Origin: Sphingomonas aurantiaca
GTDB lineage: Bacteria; Pseudomonadota; Alphaproteobacteria; Sphingomonadales; Sphingomonadaceae
NCBI RefSeq assembly: GCF_003050705.1
Contig: NZ_QAOG01000001.1
Coordinates: forward strand, 1 to 64,000
Reading direction: 5' to 3'
DNA length: 64,000 nucleotides
The notes below the pieces were generated by a model, which made no database searches, was not told the DNA's origin, and saw only the letters and a list, made by a program, of their open reading frames with translations. Shown here one piece after another: positions 30,331-39,201 of the stretch (its first letter is position 1; each line of letters opens with the position of its first letter). The position numbers and the translations under genes were made by a program.

Positions 30331-32055
30331 GTGGAACGCACCAGCCCTGATCCGCCCCGAATCATCCAGGGGGACCTCGTCGTCGCGATCGCGTTGGCGG
30401 TCGTGCTGGGACTGATCTGGGCGGCGCGGAACTGGGCCGGGCTGGCGGCGCTGCGGCTGCCCGATACCGACGATGTCATGCGCCTCCAGCAGGTTCGCGA
30501 CTGGCTGGGCGGACAGGCGTGGAGCGACCTGGTCCAGCATCGGCTCGGCATGGGGACGCCGATGCACTGGACCCGGGTCGCCGATCTCGGCCCCGCCGCC
30601 ATGCTGACGCTGGCGTCGCCGCTGCTGGGAATCCACGATGCCGAGCGGCTGATGGTCGTCACCTGGCCGATCATGCTGTTCGCCGCCGCGCTGGCGCTGG
30701 TCGGGCGGATCGCGCGGGCGCTGGAGCCCGAGGCGTCGCGGACGGCGATGGTGATCGCCGCAATCGCCTATCCCGCCACGACCATATTCGCGCCCGGTCG
30801 GATCGATCATCACGGGCTGCAGCTCGTCCTGTTGCTCGCCGCGACTCGCGTCGGGATCGCCATGCCGACGCTCCGCAACGGCGCGATCCTCGGCGGGTTG
30901 GCGGCCGTCAGCCTGATGGTCGGGCTGGAAACCACCCCGTTCTTTATCGTCCTGGGTGGTGCCACGATCCTGGCCTGGGTGCTGCAGCCGAGCATCGCCG
31001 GGGCCCGCATGGTCGGGGTTGGCGTGGGGGCGCTGACCGGGCTGGCGGTCGGCATACCGCTATTTGCCAGCGCGCAGTGGCGCTATCCTGCCTGCGACGG
31101 CTTTACCGCGCAGGCGGCCACCGGGCTGGCGATCCTTGCGCTGGTGCCGCTGGCACTTGGCGTGGCGGCCCCCCGGCTGACGACGATCCGGGCGCGATCG
31201 ATCGCGACCGCGATGCTGTCGCTCGCGGCGTTCGTGATCGTGCGCGCGCAGTCGCCCGCCTGCCTGTCGCCGTACGGACAGGTGCCGATGCCGTTGCGCC
31301 GACTATGGCTCGATCATGTCGGCGAGGCGCAATCGGCGTTCAGCGCCGCGCCTGTCGTCGTTGTCGGCTATCTCGGCGTGATGCTGGCGGGGCTGGCCGC
31401 ATCGATATGGGTGGCAAGACGGTATCCCGGCCGCATCGCGGGGCTGTTGCTGGCGCTTCAGGTCACCGCGCTGTTGATCACGCTGGTGCAGCCGCGCGGC
31501 GCCTATAGCGGGGCGATGCTGGGTGCTCCTGCGCTGGCGGTGATGATCGGCGCGGCACGGCGGCGCGGCACGGGATGGGTCGTGGCGGCGTGGACCGTCT
31601 CGGCGGGGATGCTCTATCCGCTTGTCGGGGCGGCCTGTGCCTCGGCGTTCGGGCACGCAGAGGCGCCGTCGTCGGTCGCGGACGACGCGGCGTGCGCAAC
31701 GCCGGCGATGATGGCGTCGCTCGCGCGGCTGTCGCCCGGCGTCGTGATGGCCCCGATCGACACCGGCGCCTGGGGCATCGCCGCGACACCACACCGCTTC
31801 GTCGCGGGCCCCTATCACCGCAATATCGAGGGCAATCTCGCAATGTATCGATTCTTTCTCGGCGACAGGGGCCAGGCGCAGCGGATCGCGCGCCGCTGGG
31901 GCGTGCGGTACGTGCTGTATTGCGACGGGACCATGGGCGGCGTCCGGCCAAGGCCCGCCAGCCTCGCGCAGGCCCTGACGGAGGGGCGCGCTCCCGGATG
32001 GCTCCGACCACTCGACGCGCGCCGCCAGCCGATCCTGTTCGAGGTTGCGCGATGA
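30331..32055 (+). CDS. Polytopic membrane protein, GT-C/oligosaccharyltransferase-like, function unknown
   Basis: A 574-residue protein with about 11-12 hydrophobic segments. The first periplasmic loop carries LPDTDDVMRLQQVRDWLGGQ and, a little later, GTPMHWTRVADLG. A second loop carries APGRIDHHGLQLVLLLAATR. An acidic first-loop motif and a later DHH resemble STT3/AglB-type enzymes and other GT-C glycosyltransferases, but I see no WWDYG motif, so the assignment is only structural inference. The C-terminal part (about residue 450 on) is soluble. It starts with a GTG and overlaps the next gene by ATGA. Confidence 0.65.
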   Translation: MERTSPDPPRIIQGDLVVAIALAVVLGLIWAARNWAGLAALRLPDTDDVMRLQQVRDWLGGQAWSDLVQHRLGMGTPMHWTRVADLGPAAMLTLASPLLGIHDAERLMVVTWPIMLFAAALALVGRIARALEPEASRTAMVIAAIAYPATTIFAPGRIDHHGLQLVLLLAATRVGIAMPTLRNGAILGGLAAVSLMVGLETTPFFIVLGGATILAWVLQPSIAGARMVGVGVGALTGLAVGIPLFASAQWRYPACDGFTAQAATGLAILALVPLALGVAAPRLTTIRARSIATAMLSLAAFVIVRAQSPACLSPYGQVPMPLRRLWLDHVGEAQSAFSAAPVVVVGYLGVMLAGLAASIWVARRYPGRIAGLLLALQVTALLITLVQPRGAYSGAMLGAPALAVMIGAARRRGTGWVVAAWTVSAGMLYPLVGAACASAFGHAEAPSSVADDAACATPAMMASLARLSPGVVMAPIDTGAWGIAATPHRFVAGPYHRNIEGNLAMYRFFLGDRGQAQRIARRWGVRYVLYCDGTMGGVRPRPASLAQALTEGRAPGWLRPLDARRQPILFEVAR

Positions 32056-33629
32056 TCCCGCCGATGGCTGAGACGCCGATGACCGAAGCCGCGCGCGCCT
32101 GGTGGACGACGCGCTGGTTCGCCGCGATCGCGGTACTGGCCGCGTTCATCCCGCTCCTGTGGCCCGACGTCGCGCCGCTGACGGATCTTCCCGGCCATAT
32201 CGGCCGCTACCGGATCCTCGCCGAGGCGGGCATCGGGCCGCTTGCGCAGCATTATGCGGTCCGCTGGGCGGTGATCGGCAATCTGGGCGTCGATCTCATC
32301 GTGCTCGCGCTGCACCCGATCCTCGACGTCGAACCCGCGACACGGCTGGTGGTGATGGCGATCCCGCCGCTCACGGTCGCGGCGATGCTGTGGGTGGGCT
32401 ATGAGGCGCATGGGCGCATCCCGGTGGCGGCGGGGTTCGCGCTGCCGCTCGCCTTCGCCTATCCGTTCCAGCTGGGCTTCGTGAACTTCTGCCTCTCCGC
32501 GGCGATGGCGCTCGCCGGGCTGGCGCTGTGGATCCGGCTCGCGCGGACGCGGCCGACCTGGGTCCGTCTCGCGGTGCTGGTGCCGTATGCCGGGCTGACG
32601 TGGCTTTGCCATACCTTCGGCTGGGCGATGCTCGGCCTGTTCGTGATCGGTGCGGAATGGTCGCAGCGGATGGAGCGCGGCGAACCGTGGCACGTTGCAG
32701 CGATCCGCGCCGGGGCGATGGCGCTGCCGATGGCGTGGCCGGTCGCGATCGTGATCGCGGGCGGCGGCGATCGGCTGGCGGGCGCCACCGGCGACTGGTT
32801 CAACTGGTCCACCAAGGCGGTATGGATCGCATCGATGCTGCACGAGCGCTGGAAGGCGTATGACATTGCCGGCGTGACGCTGATCGCCTGCCTGTCCTGG
32901 GCGGCGATCCGGTCGCCGCGGCTCGCCGTCGTCGGCGTGCTGCGCCTGCCAGCGCTGTTCGGGCTGATCGCGTTTCTGGTGCTGCCGCTGACGCTGCAGG
33001 GCGGCGCGGGCGTCGACATGCGCGTGCTGCCCTTTGCCACCGCGTTGTGGCTGCTGGCGATCCACACCCGGCCCGGCCATGACGGGCTGGCGCGGAGGAT
33101 CGCTGCGCTCGGCACGGCCTTCTTCGTGATGCGACTCGCGACGACGACGATCGCGTTTGCGGTGCTGAGCCAGGGCCAGGCGGACGCGGCCAAGGCGACG
33201 GTCGCGCTGCCGCGCGGCGCCGCGGTGCTCGTCCTGGTCAACGAGCCAAGCTTCCAGACATGGGCGGGCCCGCGGCTCTCGCATATCGCCGGCCTCGCGA
33301 TCGCGCGGAAGCGGGTGTTCGACAACGAACAATGGGTCCTGCCGGGGCAGCAGTTGATCCACCCGCTTCACCCGAGCGCGATGCCGTTCGACCGCGATCC
33401 CACGCAGATCGTCCTTCCCCCCGAAGATCACCGTGTGACGATCGATTTCGACACGGCGATCGCGCGGTTCGATCGCTGCACCTTCTCGCGCGTGTGGACG
33501 ATCGACTTCCCGGTCGGCCGCGCCCGCGCCGCGGACCTGATCCCGATCTGGTCCGACGGACGATCGGCGGTCTATTCCGTCGCATCGCGGCGCCCTGGGT
33601 GCTTGTCGAGTGCCCCCTTACGGCGCTAG
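32052..33629 (+). CDS. Polytopic membrane protein, first of two tandem paralogues, function unknown
   Basis: A 525-residue protein with about ten hydrophobic segments and a soluble C-terminal domain. The first outward loop reads LTDLPGHIGRYRILAEAG; further on are AVIGNLGVDLIVLAL and GFVNFCLSAAMALAGL. These blocks recur in the next gene, so the two arose by duplication. The layout (large first loop with an acidic residue, many helices, C-terminal globular part) fits a GT-C glycosyltransferase, but the substrate is unknown. The start overlaps the stop of the upstream membrane protein. Confidence 0.7.
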   Translation: MIPPMAETPMTEAARAWWTTRWFAAIAVLAAFIPLLWPDVAPLTDLPGHIGRYRILAEAGIGPLAQHYAVRWAVIGNLGVDLIVLALHPILDVEPATRLVVMAIPPLTVAAMLWVGYEAHGRIPVAAGFALPLAFAYPFQLGFVNFCLSAAMALAGLALWIRLARTRPTWVRLAVLVPYAGLTWLCHTFGWAMLGLFVIGAEWSQRMERGEPWHVAAIRAGAMALPMAWPVAIVIAGGGDRLAGATGDWFNWSTKAVWIASMLHERWKAYDIAGVTLIACLSWAAIRSPRLAVVGVLRLPALFGLIAFLVLPLTLQGGAGVDMRVLPFATALWLLAIHTRPGHDGLARRIAALGTAFFVMRLATTTIAFAVLSQGQADAAKATVALPRGAAVLVLVNEPSFQTWAGPRLSHIAGLAIARKRVFDNEQWVLPGQQLIHPLHPSAMPFDRDPTQIVLPPEDHRVTIDFDTAIARFDRCTFSRVWTIDFPVGRARAADLIPIWSDGRSAVYSVASRRPGCLSSAPLRR

Positions 33630-33639
33630 GCGTCGATCA

Positions 33640-35229
33640 ATGACGCGGGGGCAAGACACAGCATTACACTGGTGGCAGACGCGCGGCTTCGTCGTCGCGG
33701 TTGCGATCGCGTCGATGATACCGTTGTTGTGGCCGGAGATCCCGCCGCTGGTCGATCTGCCGGGGCATATGGGGCGCTACCGCGTCCAGCTGGCGATCGG
33801 CGAGAATCCCTGGCTTTCCCAGTGGTATAACTTCCAGTGGCAGATGATCGGCAATCTCGGCATCGACCTGCTGATCGTGCCGCTCGCGCCGCTCGTCGGG
33901 TTGCAGCTGGCGGTCAAGCTGATCGTGATCGCGATTCCGGCGCTGACCGTGACCGGGCTGCTCTGGATCGCGCGCGAGGTGCATGGGCGAATCCCGGCGA
34001 CCGCGCTGTTCGCCCTCCCCCTCGCCTATAGCTATCCGTTCCAGTTCGGATTCGTGAATTTCGCGCTATCGATGGCGATCGCGCTCAATCTTTTCGCGCT
34101 GTGGCTGCGGATGGGGCGGCTCAGGCGGACGCGGCTGCGCGCGTTCCTCTTCGTGCCGATCTCGTGCCTGTTGTGGATCTGCCATACGTTCGGCTGGGGC
34201 GTGCTGGGCGTGCTCGCCTTCTCCGCCGAGCTGATCCGCCAGCACGACATCCGTCGAGACAGCGACCCCAAGAGCTGGGCGCATGGCTGGTTCCGCGCGT
34301 TCGTCCAGGCGGGGGTCAACTGCCTGCCGCTCGCGCTGCCGATGGTGATGATGGTGGTGTGGCGATCGGGCGACCATGTCGGCGGCAAGACGCAGGACTG
34401 GTTCAACTGGCGCTGGAAGATGAACTGGATCACGATGGTCCTGCGCGATCGCTGGATGGCGTTCGACATCGCGTCGGTCACCGTGCTGTTCGTGATCCTG
34501 TTCCGCGGCGTGCGCGACCAGACGATCGAATATTCGCGCAACCTGGGGCTGTCGGCGCTGTTCCTGGCGGCGGTGTACGTGCTGCTGCCGCGGATCGTGT
34601 TCGGATCGGCCTATGCCGATATGCGGCTCGCACCGTTCGTGCTGGCGATCGCGGTGATCGCGCTGCGGCCGCGGCACGGCGTGTCGCTGCGCGGGGCGGC
34701 GGTGCTGGCGGTGCTCGGCTTCGCGTTCTTCGGGGTGCGGCTGGCGGGGACGACGGTCAGCTACCTGATCTACGACCGGAGCTACGACCAGGCGATCGCG
34801 GCGATCGATACCGTCCCCGAGCGCTCCCGCGTCGTGTCGTTCGTCGGGCGCCGGTGTCGCGACGATTGGGCCTATTCACGGCTCGAGCATGTCCCGGCGC
34901 TGCTGCTCGAGCGGCGGCTGGCGTTTACCAACGATCAATGGTCGATGGCGGGCGCGCAGCTGATGACGACGCAATATCCCGCGGCGCGCGGCTTTGCGCA
35001 TGATCCGTCAGAAATCGTCAGCGACATCCGGTGTCGCGGCCAATTCTGGCGGCCGGTCGCGATGGCGCTGGAGAAATTCCCGCGCGATGCGTTCGATTAT
35101 GTCTGGCTGATCCACCCGCCGAAGTTCGATCCGGCACTGGTCCGCGACCTCACCCTGATCCGCCGCGATGGGACGAGCCTGTTGTACCGCGTCAACCGAC
35201 CTGCTGTTCGCCCCGCCGGAACGGAGTAA
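33640..35229 (+). CDS. Polytopic membrane protein, second tandem paralogue, function unknown
   Basis: A 529-residue protein clearly related to its upstream neighbour: LVDLPGHMGRYRVQLAIGEN, QMIGNLGIDLLIVPLAP, EVHGRIPATALFALPLAYSY and PFQFGFVNFALS match in order. The C-terminal blocks also match, for example FTNDQWSMAGAQLM against FDNEQWVLPGQQLI. I chose the ATG at 33640; a GTG at 33610 would overlap the upstream stop by 20 bases. Its 3' end overlaps the convergent acyltransferase gene by 38 bases. Function unknown; perhaps a sugar transferase working with the two genes before it. Confidence 0.7.
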   Translation: MTRGQDTALHWWQTRGFVVAVAIASMIPLLWPEIPPLVDLPGHMGRYRVQLAIGENPWLSQWYNFQWQMIGNLGIDLLIVPLAPLVGLQLAVKLIVIAIPALTVTGLLWIAREVHGRIPATALFALPLAYSYPFQFGFVNFALSMAIALNLFALWLRMGRLRRTRLRAFLFVPISCLLWICHTFGWGVLGVLAFSAELIRQHDIRRDSDPKSWAHGWFRAFVQAGVNCLPLALPMVMMVVWRSGDHVGGKTQDWFNWRWKMNWITMVLRDRWMAFDIASVTVLFVILFRGVRDQTIEYSRNLGLSALFLAAVYVLLPRIVFGSAYADMRLAPFVLAIAVIALRPRHGVSLRGAAVLAVLGFAFFGVRLAGTTVSYLIYDRSYDQAIAAIDTVPERSRVVSFVGRRCRDDWAYSRLEHVPALLLERRLAFTNDQWSMAGAQLMTTQYPAARGFAHDPSEIVSDIRCRGQFWRPVAMALEKFPRDAFDYVWLIHPPKFDPALVRDLTLIRRDGTSLLYRVNRPAVRPAGTE

Positions 35230-36337
35230 GCTCGCCGAGATACTCCTGCTGCTCGGCGACCGCCTCGCGCTCGCGGACGAGATAGTCGGCGATCGCGCGG
35301 CGGAAGCTCGGGTCGGGGATATAGTGCGCGGAATAGGTCGCGACGGGTGCGTAACCGCGCGCGAGCTTGTGTTCGCCCTGCGCGCCCGCCTCGACGGTCT
35401 GCAAGCCCCGCGCGATGGCGGCATCGATCGCCTGGTAATAGCAGAGTTCGAAATGGAGGAACGGCACCTCCTCGGTCGCGCCCCAATAGCGGCCGTAGAG
35501 CGTGTCCGCGCCGATCAGGTTGAGTGCGCCCGCAATGGGGACGCCGTCGCGCTCGGCGAGGATGAGGAGTACCTGGTCGCCCATCGTCTGGCCGATCCGG
35601 TCGAAGAAGCTGCGCGTGAGGTAGGGCTGGCCCCATTTGCGGCTGCCGGTGTCCTGATAGAAGACCCAGAATGCGTCCCAGTGCGCGGGCGTGATCTCCG
35701 CGCCGACGAGGTGGCGGATCGTCAGGCCTTCGACGGCGGCGGTGCGCTCCTTGCGGATCGCCTTGCGCTTGCGGCTGGCGAGGACGGCGAGGAAATCGTC
35801 GAAGCCGGCATAGCCGTCGTTCTTCCAGTGGAACTGGGTACCCTGGCGGATCAGCCAGCCTGCCGACTCGAACAGTTCCACCTCGTCGGGGGCGATGAAG
35901 GTGGCGTGCGCCGAGGACAGCCCACTCTGGTCGGTGACGGCTTCGAGCGCGGCGATCAGCGCGGGGGCCTGTTCGGGATCGCGGAGAAGGAGGCGTGGGC
36001 CGGGGACCGGGCTGAACGGCGCGGCGATCTGAAGCTTGGGGTAATATTGGCCCCCTGCCCGCTCCCACGCGTCGGCCCAGCCCTGGTCGAAGACATATTC
36101 GCCCTGGCTGTGGCTCTTGGCGTAGGCGGGTGCGATGCCTGCGGGCTTGCCGTCGGGGCCGTCGACCACCACCGGCAGCGCCTGCCAGCCCGAGCGGCCA
36201 CCGACGCTCTTCGATGCTTCGAGTGCGGCGAGGAACGCGTGGCCGATAAACGGGTTGGCGGTGCCGGAGCAGGCCTCCCAGTCCTCGGCCGCGATCGATG
36301 TGACGCCTTGGGCGATGCGGGCTGTGACGGCGTTCAT
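35192..36337 (-). CDS. FemAB-like GNAT-fold acyltransferase (PF04339/COG3146)
   Basis: A 381-residue cytoplasmic protein of the family often labelled peptidogalycan biosynthesis or N-acyltransferase. Recognisable stretches are ANPFIGHAFLAALEASKSVG, FHWKNDGYAGFDDFLAVLAS with the basic RKRKAIRKER, and a C-terminal HFELCYYQAIDAAIARGLQT followed by GAQGEHKLARGYAPVATYSA. The fold is two GNAT-like halves. The acyl donor and substrate are unknown. Its 3' end overlaps the membrane-protein gene on the other strand. Confidence 0.88.
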   Translation of the reverse strand: MNAVTARIAQGVTSIAAEDWEACSGTANPFIGHAFLAALEASKSVGGRSGWQALPVVVDGPDGKPAGIAPAYAKSHSQGEYVFDQGWADAWERAGGQYYPKLQIAAPFSPVPGPRLLLRDPEQAPALIAALEAVTDQSGLSSAHATFIAPDEVELFESAGWLIRQGTQFHWKNDGYAGFDDFLAVLASRKRKAIRKERTAAVEGLTIRHLVGAEITPAHWDAFWVFYQDTGSRKWGQPYLTRSFFDRIGQTMGDQVLLILAERDGVPIAGALNLIGADTLYGRYWGATEEVPFLHFELCYYQAIDAAIARGLQTVEAGAQGEHKLARGYAPVATYSAHYIPDPSFRRAIADYLVREREAVAEQQEYLGELTPFRRGEQQVG

Positions 36338-36415
36338 TGCCGCCTAGGTAGAGACGCGGGGGCGCGCCTCCAAGAGGGCCGTGGGCGGAGACGCGCGGAC
36401 GCGCCTCCGGGAAGG

Positions 36416-36880
36416 TCAGGCGGAAACCTGGACGATCGCGTCGATCTCGACCGCGGCGCCGAGCGGGAGGACGGGAACGCCGACCGCCGAGCGTGCGTGC
36501 TTGCCGGCGTCGCCGAACAGCGCGACCATCAGGTCCGAGGCGCCGTTGGCGACTTTGGGCTGGTCGGTGAAGTCGCCGGTCGAGTTGACGAACACGCCGA
36601 GCTTCACGATCCGCTCGACGCGCGCCAGCGTACCGAGCGCCGCCTTCATCTGCGCGACGAGCATCAGCGCGCAGAGCTTTGCCGCGTCCTGCGCGTCGTC
36701 AAGCGAGACGCCGTCTCCGACTCGGCCGGTGACGAGCTGGCCGTCCTTGAACGGCAACTGGCCCGAGATGTGGAGCATGCCGTTCGCCAGCACGGTCGGG
36801 ACGTAGGACGCCACGGGTGCGGCAGCCTGCGGGAGGGTGAGGCCCAGCTCTTCGAGCTTGCGGTCGATACGATCGGTCAT
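36416..36880 (-). CDS. RidA family protein (YjgF/YER057c/UK114)
   Basis: A 154-residue protein of the RidA superfamily, whose archetype hydrolyses reactive enamine/imine intermediates such as 2-aminoacrylate. The sequence VLANGMLHISGQLPFKDGQL, then GRVGDGVSLDDAQDAAKLCA and RVERIVKLGVFVNSTGDFTD, gives the trimer-forming fold. It belongs to the longer subgroup near 150 residues. The arginine that binds the carboxylate in classical RidA is not obvious, so the substrate may differ. Confidence 0.9.
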   Translation of the reverse strand: MTDRIDRKLEELGLTLPQAAAPVASYVPTVLANGMLHISGQLPFKDGQLVTGRVGDGVSLDDAQDAAKLCALMLVAQMKAALGTLARVERIVKLGVFVNSTGDFTDQPKVANGASDLMVALFGDAGKHARSAVGVPVLPLGAAVEIDAIVQVSA

Positions 36881-36963
36881 GGGGGTGGTATCACCACAGC
36901 GGTGGGGGATGGGTCAAGTGGGCGGCGCCCCCCGTACATCTACACGAGCCCCCACCCTGCTTG

Positions 36964-37053
36964 CGTCATCCCCGCGCAGGCGGGGATCCAGACTGGCTGT
37001 CGCGCATGATCGAAGCGGTAACGCGTCTGGGTCCCCGCCTCCGCGGGGATGAC
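36964..37053. repeat. Family E paired-hairpin repeat
   Basis: GTCATCCCCGCGCAGGCGGG plus GATCCAGACTGG, and GTCTGGGTCCCCGCCTCCGC plus GGGGATGAC. It is followed immediately by a family F copy, so two elements lie head to tail between the HAD and RidA genes. Confidence 0.92.
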
Positions 37054-37076
37054 GGGTGCACTGTTACGCCCCATCC

Positions 37077-37156
37077 TGTTCTCCCGCGAAGGCGGGAGTC
37101 CAGGGTTACGGGCGATAGCGGTCTTGGCTCCTGGGCCCCCGCGTTCGCGGGGGAAC
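37077..37156. repeat. Family F paired-hairpin repeat
   Basis: GTTCTCCCGCGAAGGCGGGA plus GTCCAGG, and CCTGGGCCCCCGCGTTCGCG plus GGGGAAC. It ends 10 bases from the stop of the HAD hydrolase gene. Confidence 0.9.
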
Positions 37157-37165
37157 TAGAAAGGC

Positions 37166-37792
37166 TCAGGCGTCTGCGGGCAGACCCGCTTCGAACCGGG
37201 TCGCAATCCAGTCGGCCGCCTCGCGCCAGTCGTCGATCCGCGCGTGCGCTTCGGGCGCTTTGGGGACGTTCACCGCCAGCGTCGGCTCGGACACCATGTG
37301 CAGCCGGTGTACCCCCGGCGCGTGCCTGGCGACCGATTCGTGATGCACCGCCAGATCGTCGACGAACACCGTGACCGGGTTGCCATATTCCGCGACCAGC
37401 CGCGAGACCGGCGCGCCCTTGCCGCCCTGGTTGCACTCGACCCGGTGCGCGATGCCGAACTTGGCGAGCTGCTCGATCCGCGGCTGGCGGCATTCGTCCT
37501 GGAGGTTGGTGAGGATGACGATGTCCGCCACCTGCGCCAGCCGCTCGAGCGCCTCGACCGCATGCGGGACCAGCGTCTGGCGGTGCATCTCGGCGGGGAA
37601 GAACTCGCCGAGCATCGCCCACATATCCTCGCGCGAGGGCGGCGGGCCGCCATCGCGGCGGGTCATCGCGGTCGAGAAATCGCCGTGCTGGATCGCGAAA
37701 TCGATATCGTGGCGCTCGTCGAGCCAGACGCCGAAATGCTTGACCATGTGCAGCAGCACTTCGTCGCAATCGCTGATCAGCAACGGCCTCAT
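37166..37792 (-). CDS. HAD family hydrolase
   Basis: A 208-residue haloacid-dehalogenase-type protein. Motif I is LLISDCDEVLLHMVKHF, with the nucleophilic aspartate in DxD. Motif II is DIVILTNLQDE, and motif IV is PVTVFVDDLAVHH. The cap region lies between residues about 25 and 90. The substrate is unknown. The start overlaps the stop of the upstream DUF3572 gene (ATGA), so they form a two-gene unit running away from divK. Confidence 0.9.
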   Translation of the reverse strand: MRPLLISDCDEVLLHMVKHFGVWLDERHDIDFAIQHGDFSTAMTRRDGGPPPSREDMWAMLGEFFPAEMHRQTLVPHAVEALERLAQVADIVILTNLQDECRQPRIEQLAKFGIAHRVECNQGGKGAPVSRLVAEYGNPVTVFVDDLAVHHESVARHAPGVHRLHMVSEPTLAVNVPKAPEAHARIDDWREAADWIATRFEAGLPADA

Positions 37793-38058
37793 GCTTCGAG
37801 CTCCATCCGCGCGCGCACCAGCGCCTCGGGCTTTACGCCGAGCGATTCGGCGCAGGCGATCAGGTCGGGCTCGTGGTTTTCGAGGAAGCCGAGCGCGGCG
37901 GACAGCACGCTCGGGTCGCTCGCCCGCGCGCGCAGGTCGTGCGGTTCGAGGCCGGTGACCGACAGCAGCCGCATCGCGCGGTCGGGCTCGACCAGAGTCC
38001 ATACCAGCGCGCGCAGCGCGAGCGCCTCGGCGTCTTCGTTTGAATCGCGGTCGCGCAT
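37789..38058 (-). CDS. DUF3572 domain-containing protein
   Basis: An 89-residue helical protein matching DUF3572: EDAEALALRALVWTLVEPDR, then RLLSVTGLEPHDLR and FLENHEPDLIACAESLGVKP. The function is unknown. The gene is consistently found next to divK in sphingomonads and related orders; here the two are divergent with only 36 bases between start codons. The HAD hydrolase gene follows with an overlap. Confidence 0.92.
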   Translation of the reverse strand: MRDRDSNEDAEALALRALVWTLVEPDRAMRLLSVTGLEPHDLRARASDPSVLSAALGFLENHEPDLIACAESLGVKPEALVRARMELEA

Positions 38059-38094
38059 TGCCTATCGTGCCCTCTTTCCGGATAAGGTGCGGCG

Positions 38095-38457
38095 GTGACA
38101 AAGAAGGTGCTCGTTGTCGAGGACAACGAACTCAACCTCAAACTATTCTGCGATCTGCTGCGTGCGCACCAGTTCTCGGTCGAACCCGTGCGCGACGGCC
38201 GCGACGCGGTGGCGCGCGCGCGCGACTTCACGCCCGACCTGATCATCATGGACATCCAGATGCCGCACGTCACCGGCTATGAGATCATCCTCGAACTGAA
38301 GGCGGACGAGGGTTTGCGCGCGATTCCCGTGATGGCGGTGACCGCCTATGCCGGCCGCGACGACGAGGAGCGAATCCGCGCGGCAGGGGCGGATGCGTAT
38401 GTGTCGAAGCCGATCAGCCTGGCGCGGTTCATGGATGCGGTCGGGGCGCTGGTCTGA
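38095..38457 (+). CDS. divK: Single-domain response regulator DivK
   Basis: A 120-residue receiver domain with no output domain. The acidic pocket is in KVLVVEDNELNLKL, the phosphorylated aspartate in LIIMDIQMPHVTGYEI, and the conserved Thr and Lys in VMAVTAYAGRDDEE and AYVSKPISLARF. In alphaproteobacteria DivK controls cell-cycle kinases (DivJ, PleC, DivL) and polarity. The start is a GTG. Its position beside DUF3572 and before rpmG supports the identification. Confidence 0.95.
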   Translation: MTKKVLVVEDNELNLKLFCDLLRAHQFSVEPVRDGRDAVARARDFTPDLIIMDIQMPHVTGYEIILELKADEGLRAIPVMAVTAYAGRDDEERIRAAGADAYVSKPISLARFMDAVGALV

Positions 38458-38478
38458 GCAGCCGAACCGTCCTATTTT

Positions 38479-38630
38479 CCGTTCGTGCCGAGTAGAGACC
38501 GAGTAGCTCCGCAGGGAGCGGATCGAGGGCTCGTATCGAAACATGGGTTCCGCGCCCCAACCTGTCCTTCGATACGCCGTCTCGATACGCCGCCTGCGGC
38601 GACTACTCGACGGCTACTCAGGACGAACGG
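38479..38630. repeat. Family G long imperfect palindrome
   Basis: CCGTTCGTGCCGAGTAGAGA at the left is answered by CTCGACGGCTACTCAGGACG plus AACGG at the right; inner matches include CTCGTATCGAAACATGGG and CCTGTCCTTCGATACG. It is about 150 bases long. The sequence resembles palindromes common in sphingomonad intergenic regions. Confidence 0.85.
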
Positions 38631-38669
38631 CAGAGGGGACGAACGGGTGGGGGACCGCGCGCCCACGCC

Positions 38670-38749
38670 GTCACCCCAGCGAACGCTGGGGTCTCCCGTT
38701 ACGGGCGCGCGCTTGCGGCAGGAGATGCCAGCTTTCGCTGGGATGACGG
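38670..38749. repeat. Family A paired-hairpin repeat
   Basis: GTCACCCCAGCGAACGCTGG plus GGTCTC, and GAGATGCCAGCTTTCGCTGG plus GATGAC, with a 30-base spacer. It lies between the family G palindrome and the rpmG terminator. Confidence 0.92.
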
Positions 38750-38768
38750 AATCTTGGAGGCACAAACG

Positions 38769-38802
38769 CCAAAAGCCGCGGGGGATGCCCGCGGCTTTTC
38801 GG
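38769..38802 (-). terminator. Rho-independent terminator of rpmG
   Basis: AAAAGCCGCGGG and CCCGCGGCTTTT pair around a 5-base loop, about 40-70 bases past the rpmG stop. On the minus strand the stem ends in TTTT. Confidence 0.9.
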
Positions 38803-38841
38803 ATCGTCACAATCAGTCGGCGGCTCGCACCGCCGGCCGGA

Positions 38842-39009
38842 TTACTTGATCTTGGCTTCCTTGAACTCGACATGCTTGCGCACGACGGGATCGTACTTCG
38901 AGAAGGAGAGCTTCTCCGTCTTGGTACGGGGATTCTTCTTGGTGACGTAGAAGAAGCCGGTGTCAGCGGTGCTGAGCAGCTTGATCTTTACGGTGGTCGG
39001 CTTGGCCAT
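38842..39009 (-). CDS. rpmG: 50S ribosomal protein L33
   Basis: A 55-residue protein of the large ribosomal subunit. The translation begins [20 protein letters not shown] and continues [20 protein letters not shown] and [15 protein letters not shown], the standard proteobacterial L33. It has no CxxC zinc motifs, as expected for the C-minus form. It is followed by a clean terminator. Convergent with divK, an order common in sphingomonads. Confidence 0.97.
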   Translation of the reverse strand: MAKPTTVKIKLLSTADTGFFYVTKKNPRTKTEKLSFSKYDPVVRKHVEFKEAKIK

Positions 39010-39201
39010 GAGCCCAATTCCTATGGCTTGAAAATGCGAAAGCGGCGAACTCGCGCCGCCGCTCCATCAGGGGCGGCGCATGGCGGACGGCTGCGGCGAA
39101 GTCAAGCTTTACCCCGTCATTGCGGGGGAATCATACGTATTTAACCTGCTATTCACGACCATCCGCACATTGTAGCCTCCAATAAAGACAGGAGCGGGAT
39201 C

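Larger units (their letters stand above)
38458..38841. other. Long divK-rpmG intergenic region, filled with repeats
   Basis: No gene is visible in this 384-base gap between convergent genes. It holds a family G palindrome (38479-38630), a family A element (38670-38749) and the rpmG terminator (38771-38799), with about 40 bases of unassigned sequence on either side. Confidence 0.85.
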
